In this document: positions 27,735 through 36,618 of the stretch, piece by piece
How positions within the stretch are numbered: the stretch's first letter is position 1
How the letters are laid out: each line of letters opens with the position of its first letter
Virus record (IMG/VR): IMGVR_UViG_3300044655_001269
Span: 1-64,000 of that record
DNA: 64,000 nt
Strand: one strand, 5' to 3'
Source of the DNA: a virus
Translations under genes and position numbers: made by a program
Notes under the pieces: generated by a model
Databases searched by the model: none
Seen by the model: the letters and a program-made list of their open reading frames with translations, nothing else
Told to the model about the DNA's origin: nothing

Positions 27735-28289
27735 CTGGTTACATATAAAGTTCATTTGCACAACAATAGCCGTTGCATACGCTATACCATGTGAATGTTT
27801 AAAAGCGTAACCAGTTTCAGTACCAGTATCTTTCCAAACCTCTTGCATAATAGCATTCCAATCTTTACCAACCAAGTATCTTTTAGCCGGTCTAATCAAT
27901 GCAAGGACAGCTGCCAGCTGTTCTATTGAGGTTGGTTTCATTGCTCGTAGTAAATCACCATGATCTGCTACGTGATAAAGATTACTGATAAAGATATCGT
28001 CTTCAAGTAATTCCCACATGGGTTCTGTATTCATTAACTCGATGAGTTCTTGTTCCGAAGTAATCCCATTGTAAATCCCAACATTCAAGAAGTCGATTTT
28101 AAAGTAATCGGTTGCTTCTTTGTATTGAACACTACAAAGATTGGTAGGTGCATCTACTGGTACTTCATGTAGATACACTCCTGAGTTATGCTTAACGAGT
28201 TTACCATTATCAAGTCTACTTGCTCTTATGTGTTTAAAAAGAGCAAGTGCTTTTTCACGGTCTTGAAAATCGATATCAATGTCCATCAT
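27723..28289 (-). CDS. DnaE-like short protein
   Basis: A 188-residue protein beginning MMDIDIDFQDREKALALF. The DIDIDF-x-x-R motif is the catalytic Asp-x-Asp signature of the bacterial DNA polymerase III alpha subunit, and KHSHGIAYATAIVVQMNF near 164-181 resembles the SHAVAYA helix of the same enzyme. Only these two blocks are present; the rest of the 1,100-residue polymerase is absent. Cognate proteins occur in some T4-like phages, and a polymerase activity cannot be assumed. Overlaps gene 28286 by 4 nt. Confidence 0.6.
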   Translation of the reverse strand: MMDIDIDFQDREKALALFKHIRASRLDNGKLVKHNSGVYLHEVPVDAPTNLCSVQYKEATDYFKIDFLNVGIYNGITSEQELIELMNTEPMWELLEDDIFISNLYHVADHGDLLRAMKPTSIEQLAAVLALIRPAKRYLVGKDWNAIMQEVWKDTGTETGYAFKHSHGIAYATAIVVQMNFICNQLLR

Positions 28290-29002
28290 CTCAATTTTGC
28301 CTCTTTGATAACTTCTTTGATAAAGACAACATCGGCAGGCAACTCTTTGAATCTTCTCAACCAGAAATTAGGATCAATAACGACACTAATGATATCCAGT
28401 TGTTCATCTGTTAACCTGCCAACCATTTCTTTACCAGCGTTGCAATTAAGAATAACCCATGGTGAAATAAACCCTTCTAATATGTCATGGGTTGCTCGGT
28501 TGTTATTAACATACTTGAAGTAATGTTCCCATGGCGTTTTGTTTAGGTCACCCCATGCCATCATTGTTTTAATAGTACGTTCTAATGCACTATCGGCTGG
28601 TTCAATCTTAATCAACTCGGAAACATACTTTTCATACAAGTCATCTCTACACCACTTATCTAACCTAGTACCACTCTTTATAACATAGTCAATGAATCGT
28701 TCTGGGTAGATAGGTGATGAGTTAATCATGAAACTACCAAACTTAACAAATGCTGTATAGTAAGGACCGTTAGCAAAATCTTCGTAGGTTGGTTTTGCTG
28801 AATTTGGCATTGTTAGTTCATAAAAACGTACATATGCACTGTATGCAATCTTTACATTCTTGTCATCACGTGCGAAGTGTCTGCGTTTCTTCTCACATAC
28901 GTGAACTTGAAATGTAGATGCCCTAACGAATCCTTTGCCACAGAACTCGCAATTAAAATTTAAGGGCACTTGCTTTTTTTCTATCCCATCCAAGACATTC
29001 AC
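28286..29002 (-). CDS. zinc-finger protein, unknown
   Basis: A 238-residue protein with an N-terminal C2H2-type finger (NCEFCGKGFVRASTFQVHVC, near residues 17-36). The remaining 200 residues are helical with several Trp. Similar finger-plus-helical proteins occur in T4-like phages next to replication genes. It overlaps the likely clamp-loader subunit by 50 nt. Confidence 0.65.
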   Translation of the reverse strand: MNVLDGIEKKQVPLNFNCEFCGKGFVRASTFQVHVCEKKRRHFARDDKNVKIAYSAYVRFYELTMPNSAKPTYEDFANGPYYTAFVKFGSFMINSSPIYPERFIDYVIKSGTRLDKWCRDDLYEKYVSELIKIEPADSALERTIKTMMAWGDLNKTPWEHYFKYVNNNRATHDILEGFISPWVILNCNAGKEMVGRLTDEQLDIISVVIDPNFWLRRFKELPADVVFIKEVIKEAKLR

Positions 29003-29429
29003 AGTATTCTCTAACCTCTTTATCAGTTGTAATGTTCGCTAACGCGGTGATATCATCCATCTTCATGTTTGGGAAAAGTTCCGCAAGGAACTTTTCCTTC
29101 TTGGTAGATGTTTTCTCGACTTTAATCCATTTATGATTCTGGATTGTTTCATTGTCATATGAACAAGCACATGCCAATTGCCAAGTCAGTTTAGGATGTT
29201 TACCCATTATAGCATAAAGATTCTTATTGTAAATCTCATTTGTTGCTAAAAGATAATGCTCCACAACTTCCCTATCTTTACTAACAACACTACTTAAGAA
29301 GCGATTCATTACAAAAAGAGAAACTGACTTTTGTTCTTCTTCTGTAAACTCTTCCCATGCTTCTTTTGCGTTAAGATCGGTGGCTGCTAGTACTTCTTTA
29401 ATATCAACTTTCTTTGCTTTAGTTGCCAT
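28953..29429 (-). CDS. likely clamp-loader small subunit, gp62-like
   Basis: A 158-residue protein with SLFVMNRFLSS near residues 37-47, then NEIYNKNLYAIMGKHPKLTW near 64-83. This fits the short phage clamp-loader A subunits (gp62 group, Phage_clamp_A), which recognise F-V-x-N-R-x-L-S followed by helices. T4 gp62 partners gp44 to load the gp45 clamp; those genes are not in the window. The ATG at 29429 is chosen because AGGA lies 7 nt upstream, rather than the ATG at 29435. Confidence 0.5.
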   Translation of the reverse strand: MATKAKKVDIKEVLAATDLNAKEAWEEFTEEEQKSVSLFVMNRFLSSVVSKDREVVEHYLLATNEIYNKNLYAIMGKHPKLTWQLACACSYDNETIQNHKWIKVEKTSTKKEKFLAELFPNMKMDDITALANITTDKEVREYCECLGWDRKKASALKF

Positions 29430-29772
29430 GTACATATCCTACAGATTCGCGTTCAATATCGGTATGATCGAACTCTGCCCAGTATAACTCAAAAGCAACT
29501 GTATCTTCAACCGCTTCGAACTGATGATATTCACCGGGTGCTACTTTAGTATACTGACCTGCAGTTAATACAGTGGTATCCACTAGGTCGTAGTTGTTCT
29601 TCCAAACACGGATTATCATCTTACCAGATTCAACAAAGAACCCATTCCACTTGTATTTGTGCTTATGTTTAGAACAAGTACCACCAGCAATAGCTTGTAT
29701 ACGATGGAATTCAAGTACTCCATTTGCTTCTAGTAGCTCGGTTTGACCCCATACTTTACCTGCGATTATCAT
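29419..29772 (-). CDS. cupin-fold protein
   Basis: A 117-residue single-domain cupin: HKHKYKWNGFFVESGKMII near residues 36-54 is cupin motif 1 (H-x-H...E...G) and PGEYHQFEAVEDTVAF near 78-93 is motif 2 with its His. It could bind a metal or a sugar; its enzyme role is unknown. A similar cupin is fused to the cytidylyltransferase at 41439, which may hint at sugar-related work. Confidence 0.75.
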   Translation of the reverse strand: MIIAGKVWGQTELLEANGVLEFHRIQAIAGGTCSKHKHKYKWNGFFVESGKMIIRVWKNNYDLVDTTVLTAGQYTKVAPGEYHQFEAVEDTVAFELYWAEFDHTDIERESVGYVHGN

Positions 29773-29983
29773 TATTAGTTCCTATATCAAAATGTTTACG
29801 TGAAATCCAATGTTCGATTGTTATATCTTCGTTGAATACCTTTACTTTTCTTCGACCACGATATGCCAATTCTAACCATATATGATCGTCACTTTTGGCA
29901 CATCGACGTGGAAGCCAAGATAACTTTAACTCCCACGTCATCAATTCGAAGAATTGCGTGAATGTATTATATCGATATGCCAT
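29756..29983 (-). CDS. small basic protein, unknown
   Basis: A 75-residue basic, Trp-rich protein (MAYRYNTFTQFFELMTWELK...), overlapping the cupin gene by 17 nt. No motif recognised. Confidence 0.65.
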   Translation of the reverse strand: MAYRYNTFTQFFELMTWELKLSWLPRRCAKSDDHIWLELAYRGRRKVKVFNEDITIEHWISRKHFDIGTNNDNRR

Positions 29984-29989
29984 ACAACG

Positions 29990-30496
29990 TCACATGATCT
30001 GGTCGATTTTCAAAGATTCGCATTGTTTAGTTACGTCTTTAATGAAAAAGACGCATCTTGGATTCTCGTCATCACCTAATGGGACTGATAAGTAATGTCC
30101 ATTTCTCAACTTAGGAAAGAACCATTTGACATCTTGGAAGATATTTGCAATTTTAATCTCAGAGAATTCAGCACCAAAGCCAGTCATTGGGTTGAAAGTA
30201 AATGCTTCAAACTTACGTTGATTCAAGCTAGTCAATGGGATTGCTTCTGGATCTAATCCACACTCTTGATCACCCACTAGGATATGCCAATCAAGTGGCA
30301 TTTGTATAGTGTAGCTATCGATTTTAAGTTGAATAGCTGGACTATTAAATGATTCCATGAAAATCAATGGATGGAAAAAGAAGTCTGGGTTTTCTGAGTT
30401 TGAATTATCTAATACACTATAACGGATATCTTCTTCAATCACGTCAGGTAAATCATTCAAGTTATAAGACTTATTGTTCAATGTTAAAATTCGCAT
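29990..30496 (-). CDS. conserved T4-like phage protein, unknown
   Basis: A 168-residue protein with LKIDSYTIQMPLDWHILVGD near residues 57-76 and PLTSLNQRKFEAFTFNPMTG near 87-106, patterns that recur in T4-like phages in proteins of unknown function. A promoter (TTGACA, 17 bp, TACAAT) lies between it and uvsW, so it heads a new transcript. Confidence 0.7.
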   Translation of the reverse strand: MRILTLNNKSYNLNDLPDVIEEDIRYSVLDNSNSENPDFFFHPLIFMESFNSPAIQLKIDSYTIQMPLDWHILVGDQECGLDPEAIPLTSLNQRKFEAFTFNPMTGFGAEFSEIKIANIFQDVKWFFPKLRNGHYLSVPLGDDENPRCVFFIKDVTKQCESLKIDQIM

Positions 30497-30528
30497 GTGG
30501 GTCCTTGATTAATAATGTTTAATATCCA

Positions 30529-30557
30529 ATTGTACAACTTTAGTGGTGATTTGTCAA
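30529..30557 (-). promoter_or_regulatory. minus-strand promoter downstream of uvsW
   Basis: On the minus strand TTGACA (30557-30552), 17 bp, TACAAT (30534-30529), 33 nt before the ATG of gene 29990-30496. Confidence 0.75.
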
Positions 30558-32672
30558 TTACAGATTTACTTTAGTAACGGTGAATGGGTATTGAGCCTCT
30601 TTGTAATACCGTTTACGTTCAGTCAAATGTTTTTTAGCATACTTACACGCACTGGTGATGTCATACACGTCAACATAATCTTTGTCATCTGCTTTACGAA
30701 TACCACGACCAATAGACTGAATAACACGTGTAAAACTCTTACCTGGTTCTACTAAAACTAGGTTAAAGATACGTGGTAAGTTAATACCGGTACTGGCTAC
30801 ACCAAACGTTGCGATAATAACTTTATCATCACTTGTTTTGATTTCATCGTATTCAGTTTTACGGTTTTTAGACTTAACACTACCATTAATGAATGTGCTG
30901 TTGGGGATCAAATCAGTTAACACCTTACCAGTTTCAATTCTGTTAACAAGAACTAATGTGTTACCAGTAGCCGTCATTTCAACGATTTTACTTGCCATCC
31001 AAGTAAGTCTACGTGTATCAGTTACCAAAAAATCATACTCCGCTTGGTAGTTTTTAAATGATTGCACATCATTGGTTTGTAGAATATTGATATGCAAGTC
31101 AGCAAGAATACCTAGATCCTGTAAATCTTTAGCTGTAACAGTATTAATAACGGAACCAAGACTCGCAAGAATCCCTTGGAATTCATGTGGTTCTTTTGGT
31201 ACGGTACCAGTTAATCCCCATCTAATAGGACAGTGCTTGAAGTTCTGGGTAAGGAGTTTGGTTAGAATTGAAGCGGAGGCTGCGTGACACTCGTCCACGA
31301 TAACCGCAGTTACCCCATCAATAAACTCAGCAAGTGATAAAATCGCTTGGTCTGGGTCTTTCTTATCGAGTGCTTCTAAACTTTGCCATGTACAAATGGT
31401 GTGGGTTTTGCCAAGTTCTTTTCTATCACCGTAATAAACACCAACATCAAGTCCTACGTTTTTGTAATCTTCTTCGGTTTGTAGTACCAAATCTTTACTA
31501 GGTACAATAACCATAGAACGACCATAAGGTTCACATAACTGACTTAGGGTAGCCGTTGTGATTGTGTTATGTGTTACGATGAAATCATCTGTTACATATA
31601 GATGTTCTGGACTATCAATCATAATACACTTAACTGGTTCATTGGAAACCAATTTGATGTCACTGATTTGTAGTTTTAAATCCGGTACAGGTAGAGTCGC
31701 ATCAACTGTATACTTACCATCATTATAAGCTAATCGAGCCAAACCACCAATACTTCTAACAAGTTGCTGGAATCCCTCTGCTTCCGATTTAAATGCAGTC
31801 ACTAACGGTGTGCCAAGAAGTTTGTTAAGTTGTTCAATTAGATGCAACCGCATCGATAAATCAACAGGATTCGATGCAGCTTGGTGATCCATTGTAACCA
31901 TTGGAATGCTTAATGCAGATGTCCCACCAAGTAGAACAATAAGACTTTCAGTGGTTACATGACTCCAAGCTGAATTGACAAATACCTTCCAAATATGATC
32001 ACCACAAGCACGAGTAGTTCTACCATCTTCAAATGTTAACGCATAAACGTCTTTGTTACCAGGCTCGAATACATCAAGTACTGCAACTGATTCACCAGTC
32101 GGTGTTAATACTTGGTCACCTACTTGAATATCACCTATTGGTCTAAAACCAGTTGGTGTCAATACGTTACAGGTTAATGGTTGACACTTACCCGCACCTG
32201 TTGATATGGATTGAAGTGACTGTGGATTTTGCAAGTACATGTTAACTGCATGTGCTTGGTCCTCACGTAGCATAATAGGTTCACCAGCATATCGATGGCC
32301 TTCTGGCCAAACTTTACCTTGGTCTGCCCAATATGATTCAGTTATCGGATCGAATTTCAAATCAATTGGTTTTCTTTTATCTTCAATCTCGATTTCATAT
32401 CCATCATTTTGAATAATAGGTAATATGACATCTAAATGGGCTAAGAACCCAGTACCACCGATACTAAAAAATGTTTTAGTACCATCCCAGCGACCAAGTT
32501 TATAGGCTGGCATATGACGAGCATAAGGCAATTCATATTTCAATTTACTAACTAGTTTACGACGGGTTTCAACCGCTAACCCATCTATTTGGATGTTTAC
32601 TTCATCCTTAATTATTAATTTACAGTTTGACAAGGTTCTTACTCCAGTGGTGGATTGTTGGTTTGTATTCAC
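30558..32672 (-). CDS. uvsW: UvsW-type DNA helicase with in-frame intein
   Basis: A 704-residue precursor. Extein motifs of a superfamily 2 helicase are STGAGK|T (Walker A), VDECHAAS (motif II, near 458-465), GLTGT (motif III) and SIGRGIRK (motif VI). T4 UvsW unwinds branched DNA and R-loops during recombination and the switch to late replication. A 207-residue intein splits Walker A after Gly-Lys; spliced product is about 497 residues, close to T4 UvsW. The GTG start at 32672 lacks a ribosome site; a TTG at 32633 with GGAG 8 nt upstream is a good alternative. The start overlaps gene 32620. Confidence 0.85.
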   Translation of the reverse strand: MNTNQQSTTGVRTLSNCKLIIKDEVNIQIDGLAVETRRKLVSKLKYELPYARHMPAYKLGRWDGTKTFFSIGGTGFLAHLDVILPIIQNDGYEIEIEDKRKPIDLKFDPITESYWADQGKVWPEGHRYAGEPIMLREDQAHAVNMYLQNPQSLQSISTGAGKCQPLTCNVLTPTGFRPIGDIQVGDQVLTPTGESVAVLDVFEPGNKDVYALTFEDGRTTRACGDHIWKVFVNSAWSHVTTESLIVLLGGTSALSIPMVTMDHQAASNPVDLSMRLHLIEQLNKLLGTPLVTAFKSEAEGFQQLVRSIGGLARLAYNDGKYTVDATLPVPDLKLQISDIKLVSNEPVKCIMIDSPEHLYVTDDFIVTHNTITTATLSQLCEPYGRSMVIVPSKDLVLQTEEDYKNVGLDVGVYYGDRKELGKTHTICTWQSLEALDKKDPDQAILSLAEFIDGVTAVIVDECHAASASILTKLLTQNFKHCPIRWGLTGTVPKEPHEFQGILASLGSVINTVTAKDLQDLGILADLHINILQTNDVQSFKNYQAEYDFLVTDTRRLTWMASKIVEMTATGNTLVLVNRIETGKVLTDLIPNSTFINGSVKSKNRKTEYDEIKTSDDKVIIATFGVASTGINLPRIFNLVLVEPGKSFTRVIQSIGRGIRKADDKDYVDVYDITSACKYAKKHLTERKRYYKEAQYPFTVTKVNL
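31566..32186 (-). other. intein in UvsW Walker A (class 3-like, no endonuclease)
   Basis: Residues 163-369 (207 aa) of the precursor. It begins Cys (CQPLTCNVLTPTGF) and ends VTHN before Thr+1. The residues that define class 3 inteins are visible: Trp two after the block B His (GDHIWKV), Cys in block F (VKCIMIDSPEHLYV) and Thr before the terminal His-Asn. Block C-E endonuclease motifs are absent, so it is a mini-intein with a helical spacer. Class 3 inteins are known mainly from phage proteins. Confidence 0.8.
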
Positions 32673-33747
32673 TTAAATGTATAACGCAAGGATGCGAATC
32701 CAGCCATTCTCGGGTTACTACATTTGTTGACGGGTATATGTTGTTTGTAACTAGCATCATAACATTTTCTGATTGATCTATCAACCAATTATTTGGTCTG
32801 TAGATACTTATTATGATTTTTCCAGCACGTACATTCTTATTCAACCCATATTCAATGACTATATCATTGAGTGGATTGTTACCTTTTACCGCAGACCCAT
32901 ACTTAACCTCGTCCATTGAAATAGGTGAGCGTTTAACTGCTTCGATGAAATCTTGTAACCAATAATAATTGTTGCTTGCTCTATCTAGTACAATACACAC
33001 TTTACCTTGTATATGGTGGCAAAGTATCAAGAATCTATCGATATCTGTTAACCAAAAAGCATTTTCAGGTAATGAAGCGATGCGTTCTACTAAGTTTCTT
33101 GGTCTACCAGCATACAAATATCCCATGTGTTTCGCTAAGAATAGGTCTTGAAGTCTATTACCGGTTTTGTGTGAATCAAACCAAGTATCGGTTTCTTCGG
33201 TTGAGTTAACCAAATATACTTGCTTATCGATAACCACACTATGCGGAGATGCTTGCTTTTCTTCAGCTAGGCAATCTTCGGTTTCAAACGCAATAGTTTC
33301 AAATGACGGGTCTATTTCAAAACCATGTCTTAATGCAAAATCGTATAACTGTATGACATTAATATCAAATAGACTACCGGTGCGATATCGTAACTCGGAA
33401 TTCCAACTAGTAGATTCATCATCAAATTCAGATTCGAAGTTGGCTTTGATACTAAACGGAAATTGTATATGTACTCGATTATCTGTAATCCAGACCCGTT
33501 TACCGGTATCTATTTGTCTAAAAGATAATTTCCAACTAGGGTTGTCAAGTACCGGAGATAAGTCAACTGGTACTTGATGCTTGTGACTAGACATTATGGA
33601 TAACAAATAACCGGCTTGTTTGTCGGTGAATTGTTTACCATCTTGACACATTGTTTTAAATTGTTTAGCTGCGGTTGCAACTGATGGATCAAACTTCTCA
33701 ACTAATCCATAGAATAAGGGGTACACGTCTTCAATATAAGGTATCAT
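32620..33747 (-). CDS. phage protein, unknown
   Basis: A 375-residue protein with a Ring-like start (CQDGKQFTDKQAGYLLSIM, near 33-51) and an alpha/beta remainder resembling nucleic-acid remodelling accessory proteins. It overlaps uvsW by 53 nt and the glycan gene 33744 by 4 nt, so it sits in the uvsW operon. No reliable family assignment. Confidence 0.65.
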   Translation of the reverse strand: MIPYIEDVYPLFYGLVEKFDPSVATAAKQFKTMCQDGKQFTDKQAGYLLSIMSSHKHQVPVDLSPVLDNPSWKLSFRQIDTGKRVWITDNRVHIQFPFSIKANFESEFDDESTSWNSELRYRTGSLFDINVIQLYDFALRHGFEIDPSFETIAFETEDCLAEEKQASPHSVVIDKQVYLVNSTEETDTWFDSHKTGNRLQDLFLAKHMGYLYAGRPRNLVERIASLPENAFWLTDIDRFLILCHHIQGKVCIVLDRASNNYYWLQDFIEAVKRSPISMDEVKYGSAVKGNNPLNDIVIEYGLNKNVRAGKIIISIYRPNNWLIDQSENVMMLVTNNIYPSTNVVTREWLDSHPCVIHLSEYKPTIHHWSKNLVKL

Positions 33748-34568
33748 ATAAGTAGTCTTTTTAAAGGTAGGCCAGTGGCAATTTCATCTAAAGTCCATTC
33801 TGTATGTGTTAATTTTAAAAACCAATCTTCTCTATCGGGTAATACTGGGTTGTGTATCGTTTTCATCGGTGAACTTACTGGGTATGCCAGACTAGTACTA
33901 TCACAAATAACAGGTGTTCCATGAATAGCGGCTTGTATAGAAGGACCACTATTGTGGTTAACTACACAATGATAATTGTAATCTATATCGTAGCTATCGT
34001 AAGTTCCAGTAACTCGGTTTGGACGTTCACAGTGAACATCTTTTCTAATTGGTACACATATAATTGACCTAGGATGCGGTCTTACTACTACAGTTCTATC
34101 GGTATATTGTCTGATTACTGTAATGGTTTGTTCAATCCAATCGTTGGTTGGTATTTGATGTTGCCATTGTAAACTATCTTGATGTTGCAATGCAAGTAGA
34201 ATTTCAGGTTTTCTGGTTGCATTATCTTTTAGTGCCAGTCCTAACTTAGCTGGTCTGTTTTCATCCAAATCAGTTTCATGGCCGTAGAACCCTAGCGCAT
34301 TCATGTGATTCAGCGAAACTTTCCATGTAGTTCCACGTATTAGGCTTCCAATTTCTAGTATGACAATTGGTTTATTGGTAACTTTAGCTGATTCATATAT
34401 TCCAGCATTCGGAGCCATTCTGCCTTTCCATAGAACTGACCAGATAACATCAACATCGGAATCTTCGTCTACTACGCTATGGCCTAATACCAGTAATCCT
34501 TGTTCAAACGCATCGAATACTGGACCGCTATTCATTGCACCGAACTCTCTATATAACCGAAATCGCAT
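33744..34568 (-). CDS. KpsS-like glycan protein, paralogue 1
   Basis: A 274-residue protein with the layout of capsule-polysaccharide synthesis proteins (KpsC/KpsS-like): a strand followed by VVVRPHPRS near 160, then CVVNHNSGPSIQAAIHGTPV near 201-220. It is one of five related proteins in this island (33744, 37261, 38093, 39007, 39990). The ATG at 34568 is chosen because GAGG lies 6 nt upstream; a GTG four codons earlier is less likely. Substrate unknown; it may modify host or virion glycans. Confidence 0.65.
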   Translation of the reverse strand: MRFRLYREFGAMNSGPVFDAFEQGLLVLGHSVVDEDSDVDVIWSVLWKGRMAPNAGIYESAKVTNKPIVILEIGSLIRGTTWKVSLNHMNALGFYGHETDLDENRPAKLGLALKDNATRKPEILLALQHQDSLQWQHQIPTNDWIEQTITVIRQYTDRTVVVRPHPRSIICVPIRKDVHCERPNRVTGTYDSYDIDYNYHCVVNHNSGPSIQAAIHGTPVICDSTSLAYPVSSPMKTIHNPVLPDREDWFLKLTHTEWTLDEIATGLPLKRLLI

Positions 34569-34609
34569 TGTAAACCTCACTAAATAGTTATTTAACGAAT
34601 AGAGAAAAT

Positions 34610-35413
34610 ATGAAAGTCACTGTAGTAACAACATTTAATCAAAAAGGTTTGACCACGTATGCTCAACGAATGATCGATTCATTCAACGAGAACTGGCCTA
34701 AAGAGGTCACTTTACAACTATACCCAGAGAATTGCAAGCCTAATATTGATCATGTTGATAATGCCAGTTTATTCAACTTAGTAAATGTACCAGAGTTAAT
34801 GGCATTTAAAGACAAGTGGAAAGATATTCCAATGGCTACTGGCTGGTGTGAAGATTCAACACAGAAGCACCCCGATAAAACACAAAAGGTTGGTTTCAAA
34901 TGGGATGCAGTTCGCTTCGCTCACAAGGTTTACAGTATATTTCACTGTGCAAGTCGTTCTAAAGCAGACCTATTGATTTGGATGGATGCTGACACGATTT
35001 GTCATAGTCCAATTACGATGGCTGAAATCGAAAGATTATGTCCACCTAATAAAGATATTTGTTTCTTAGGTCGTAAAGGAAAGTACACCGAATGCGGTTT
35101 ATATGCTATGAATTTAAAGAGTGAAAAGGTTCGTAAATTCTTAGCTAAGTTCCAACGTTATTATGATGATGCTGAGAATGGTATTTTCACATTAGAAGAA
35201 TGGCATGATAGTTATGTATTCGATGCAGTTAGAAAGCTATTTGACTTGAATGAATTAGATTGGAGTAGTCATTTGGTTGCTGGTGAAGGTCATCCATTGA
35301 TTAACAGTGAATGGGGTGCTTACTTAGACCACTTGAAAGGTGATAGAAAGCAAGCAGCCCGTAGCAAATTATCTGATTTGAAAGTACCAAGAAACGAGGC
35401 CTACTGGCAATGA
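34610..35413 (+). CDS. glycosyltransferase, GT-A type
   Basis: A 267-residue protein with LLIWMDADT near residues 120-128, where Asp-x-Asp coordinates the nucleotide-sugar metal, and a GEGHPLINSEWGAYLDH segment near 224-240. The N-terminus (MKVTVVTTFNQKGLTTYAQR) forms the first Rossmann-like strand. It begins a five-gene plus-strand glycan operon whose genes overlap or abut. The sugar and acceptor are unknown. Confidence 0.75.
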   Translation: MKVTVVTTFNQKGLTTYAQRMIDSFNENWPKEVTLQLYPENCKPNIDHVDNASLFNLVNVPELMAFKDKWKDIPMATGWCEDSTQKHPDKTQKVGFKWDAVRFAHKVYSIFHCASRSKADLLIWMDADTICHSPITMAEIERLCPPNKDICFLGRKGKYTECGLYAMNLKSEKVRKFLAKFQRYYDDAENGIFTLEEWHDSYVFDAVRKLFDLNELDWSSHLVAGEGHPLINSEWGAYLDHLKGDRKQAARSKLSDLKVPRNEAYWQ

Positions 35414-36084
35414 ACAACTATATCATCCATCTATCAAAGATTCCAGCTTCTTTGGAAACAGCTACTAACCTAAAAGATAATTTAGAATCTTTTGGAGCAA
35501 CAGTTGAACTATTCGAAGGTACTTATGGTAATGATGCGGTATTGCAAATGGAACAAGAAGGAAGAACTTTACACCCATTTGGTATTAAAGGCCCGATAGA
35601 TACAGCTGATGTAGATTCCAAAGCAGTTTCTAAAATGAGTTCACCTGGTGTCAAAGGCTGTTTCTTCAGTCATTATAACCTATGGAAGAAGTGCGTTGAG
35701 TTGGATGAACCCATTATCATATGGGAAGATGATATTGTATTAACCAGAGAGTTTATCCCAGTAGAATGGGATGATGTACTTGTAGTTGCATTGGGACATC
35801 CAGCGAAAAGTGAACGGTATATCAATTATCTTTTAGATCCAACCAGTGAACCTGCAGCTTCTGAGTACAGGAATTCGTCAATGCCCGGTTGCTGTGGATA
35901 TGCTATCAAACCACATGCTGCTAAGAAACTAATTGAAACATATGCGAATACATTCCTGCCAGCAGATAACGCGATTAACCAGTATCATGTTAAAATTCAA
36001 ATACACAATTACATAATGGGTACTGCCCTCACAAAGAAAGATGGAAAGAAAAGCCTAACACGAACCAATTTTTGGAGCAAATAA
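35410..36084 (+). CDS. glycosyltransferase family 25-like
   Basis: A 224-residue protein with the GT25 pattern: an opening strand IIHLSKIPAS, a later GCFFSHYNLWKKCVE near 78-92, IIWEDDIVL near 98-106 (the EDD metal motif) and GCCGYAIKPHAAKKLI near 160-175. GT25 enzymes add sugars, often galactose, to lipooligosaccharide. Overlaps 34610 by 4 nt. NYLLD encodes the dispersed repeat on the opposite strand. Confidence 0.8.
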   Translation: MNNYIIHLSKIPASLETATNLKDNLESFGATVELFEGTYGNDAVLQMEQEGRTLHPFGIKGPIDTADVDSKAVSKMSSPGVKGCFFSHYNLWKKCVELDEPIIIWEDDIVLTREFIPVEWDDVLVVALGHPAKSERYINYLLDPTSEPAASEYRNSSMPGCCGYAIKPHAAKKLIETYANTFLPADNAINQYHVKIQIHNYIMGTALTKKDGKKSLTRTNFWSK

Positions 36085-36618
36085 ATGTCACATAAAGAAC
36101 AGTTACACTTTGTAGCTACCGTTAAAGAGAAATACCCATTGAAATTTAGAAATGCAAAAGTACTAGAAGTTGGTAGTTTAGACATCAATGGTTCTGTTAG
36201 GCAATTTTTCACAAACTGTACGTACATCGGAATTGATGTCGGTGAAGGTGCTGGCGTAGATGTAGTAGCAGAAGGTCAAGATTACAATGGTAAAGTCAAT
36301 TCGTTTGATACTATTATTTCATGCGAATGTTTTGAACACAATCCACATTGGGTTGATACTTTCAAAAACATGATTAGAATGACCAAGAAAGGTGGGTTGA
36401 TTATTATGACCTGTGCAACCACTGGTCGAAAAGAACATGGAACTACACGAACCAGTGCAGCTGATAGCCCATTAACTGTTGGTAAAGGTTGGGATTACTA
36501 CAAGAATCTAACCGAAGAAGATTTTAGAAATGAAATCGACTTTTCCAAGTTTTCTACCTTTGAATTTTCTACAAACCCAAAATCAAAAGACTTGTATTTC
36601 TTTGGTATCAAGAAGTGA
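36085..36618 (+). CDS. class I SAM-dependent methyltransferase
   Basis: A 177-residue protein with motif I VLEVGSLDINGSV near residues 22-34, an acidic strand YIGIDVGEGAGVDVV near 44-58 that binds SAM ribose, and FDTIISCECFEH near 70-81. It is followed by MTKKGGLIIMTCAT. It probably methylates a sugar intermediate made by its neighbours. It begins right after gene 35410 and overlaps 36615 by 4 nt (GTGA). Confidence 0.8.
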   Translation: MSHKEQLHFVATVKEKYPLKFRNAKVLEVGSLDINGSVRQFFTNCTYIGIDVGEGAGVDVVAEGQDYNGKVNSFDTIISCECFEHNPHWVDTFKNMIRMTKKGGLIIMTCATTGRKEHGTTRTSAADSPLTVGKGWDYYKNLTEEDFRNEIDFSKFSTFEFSTNPKSKDLYFFGIKK

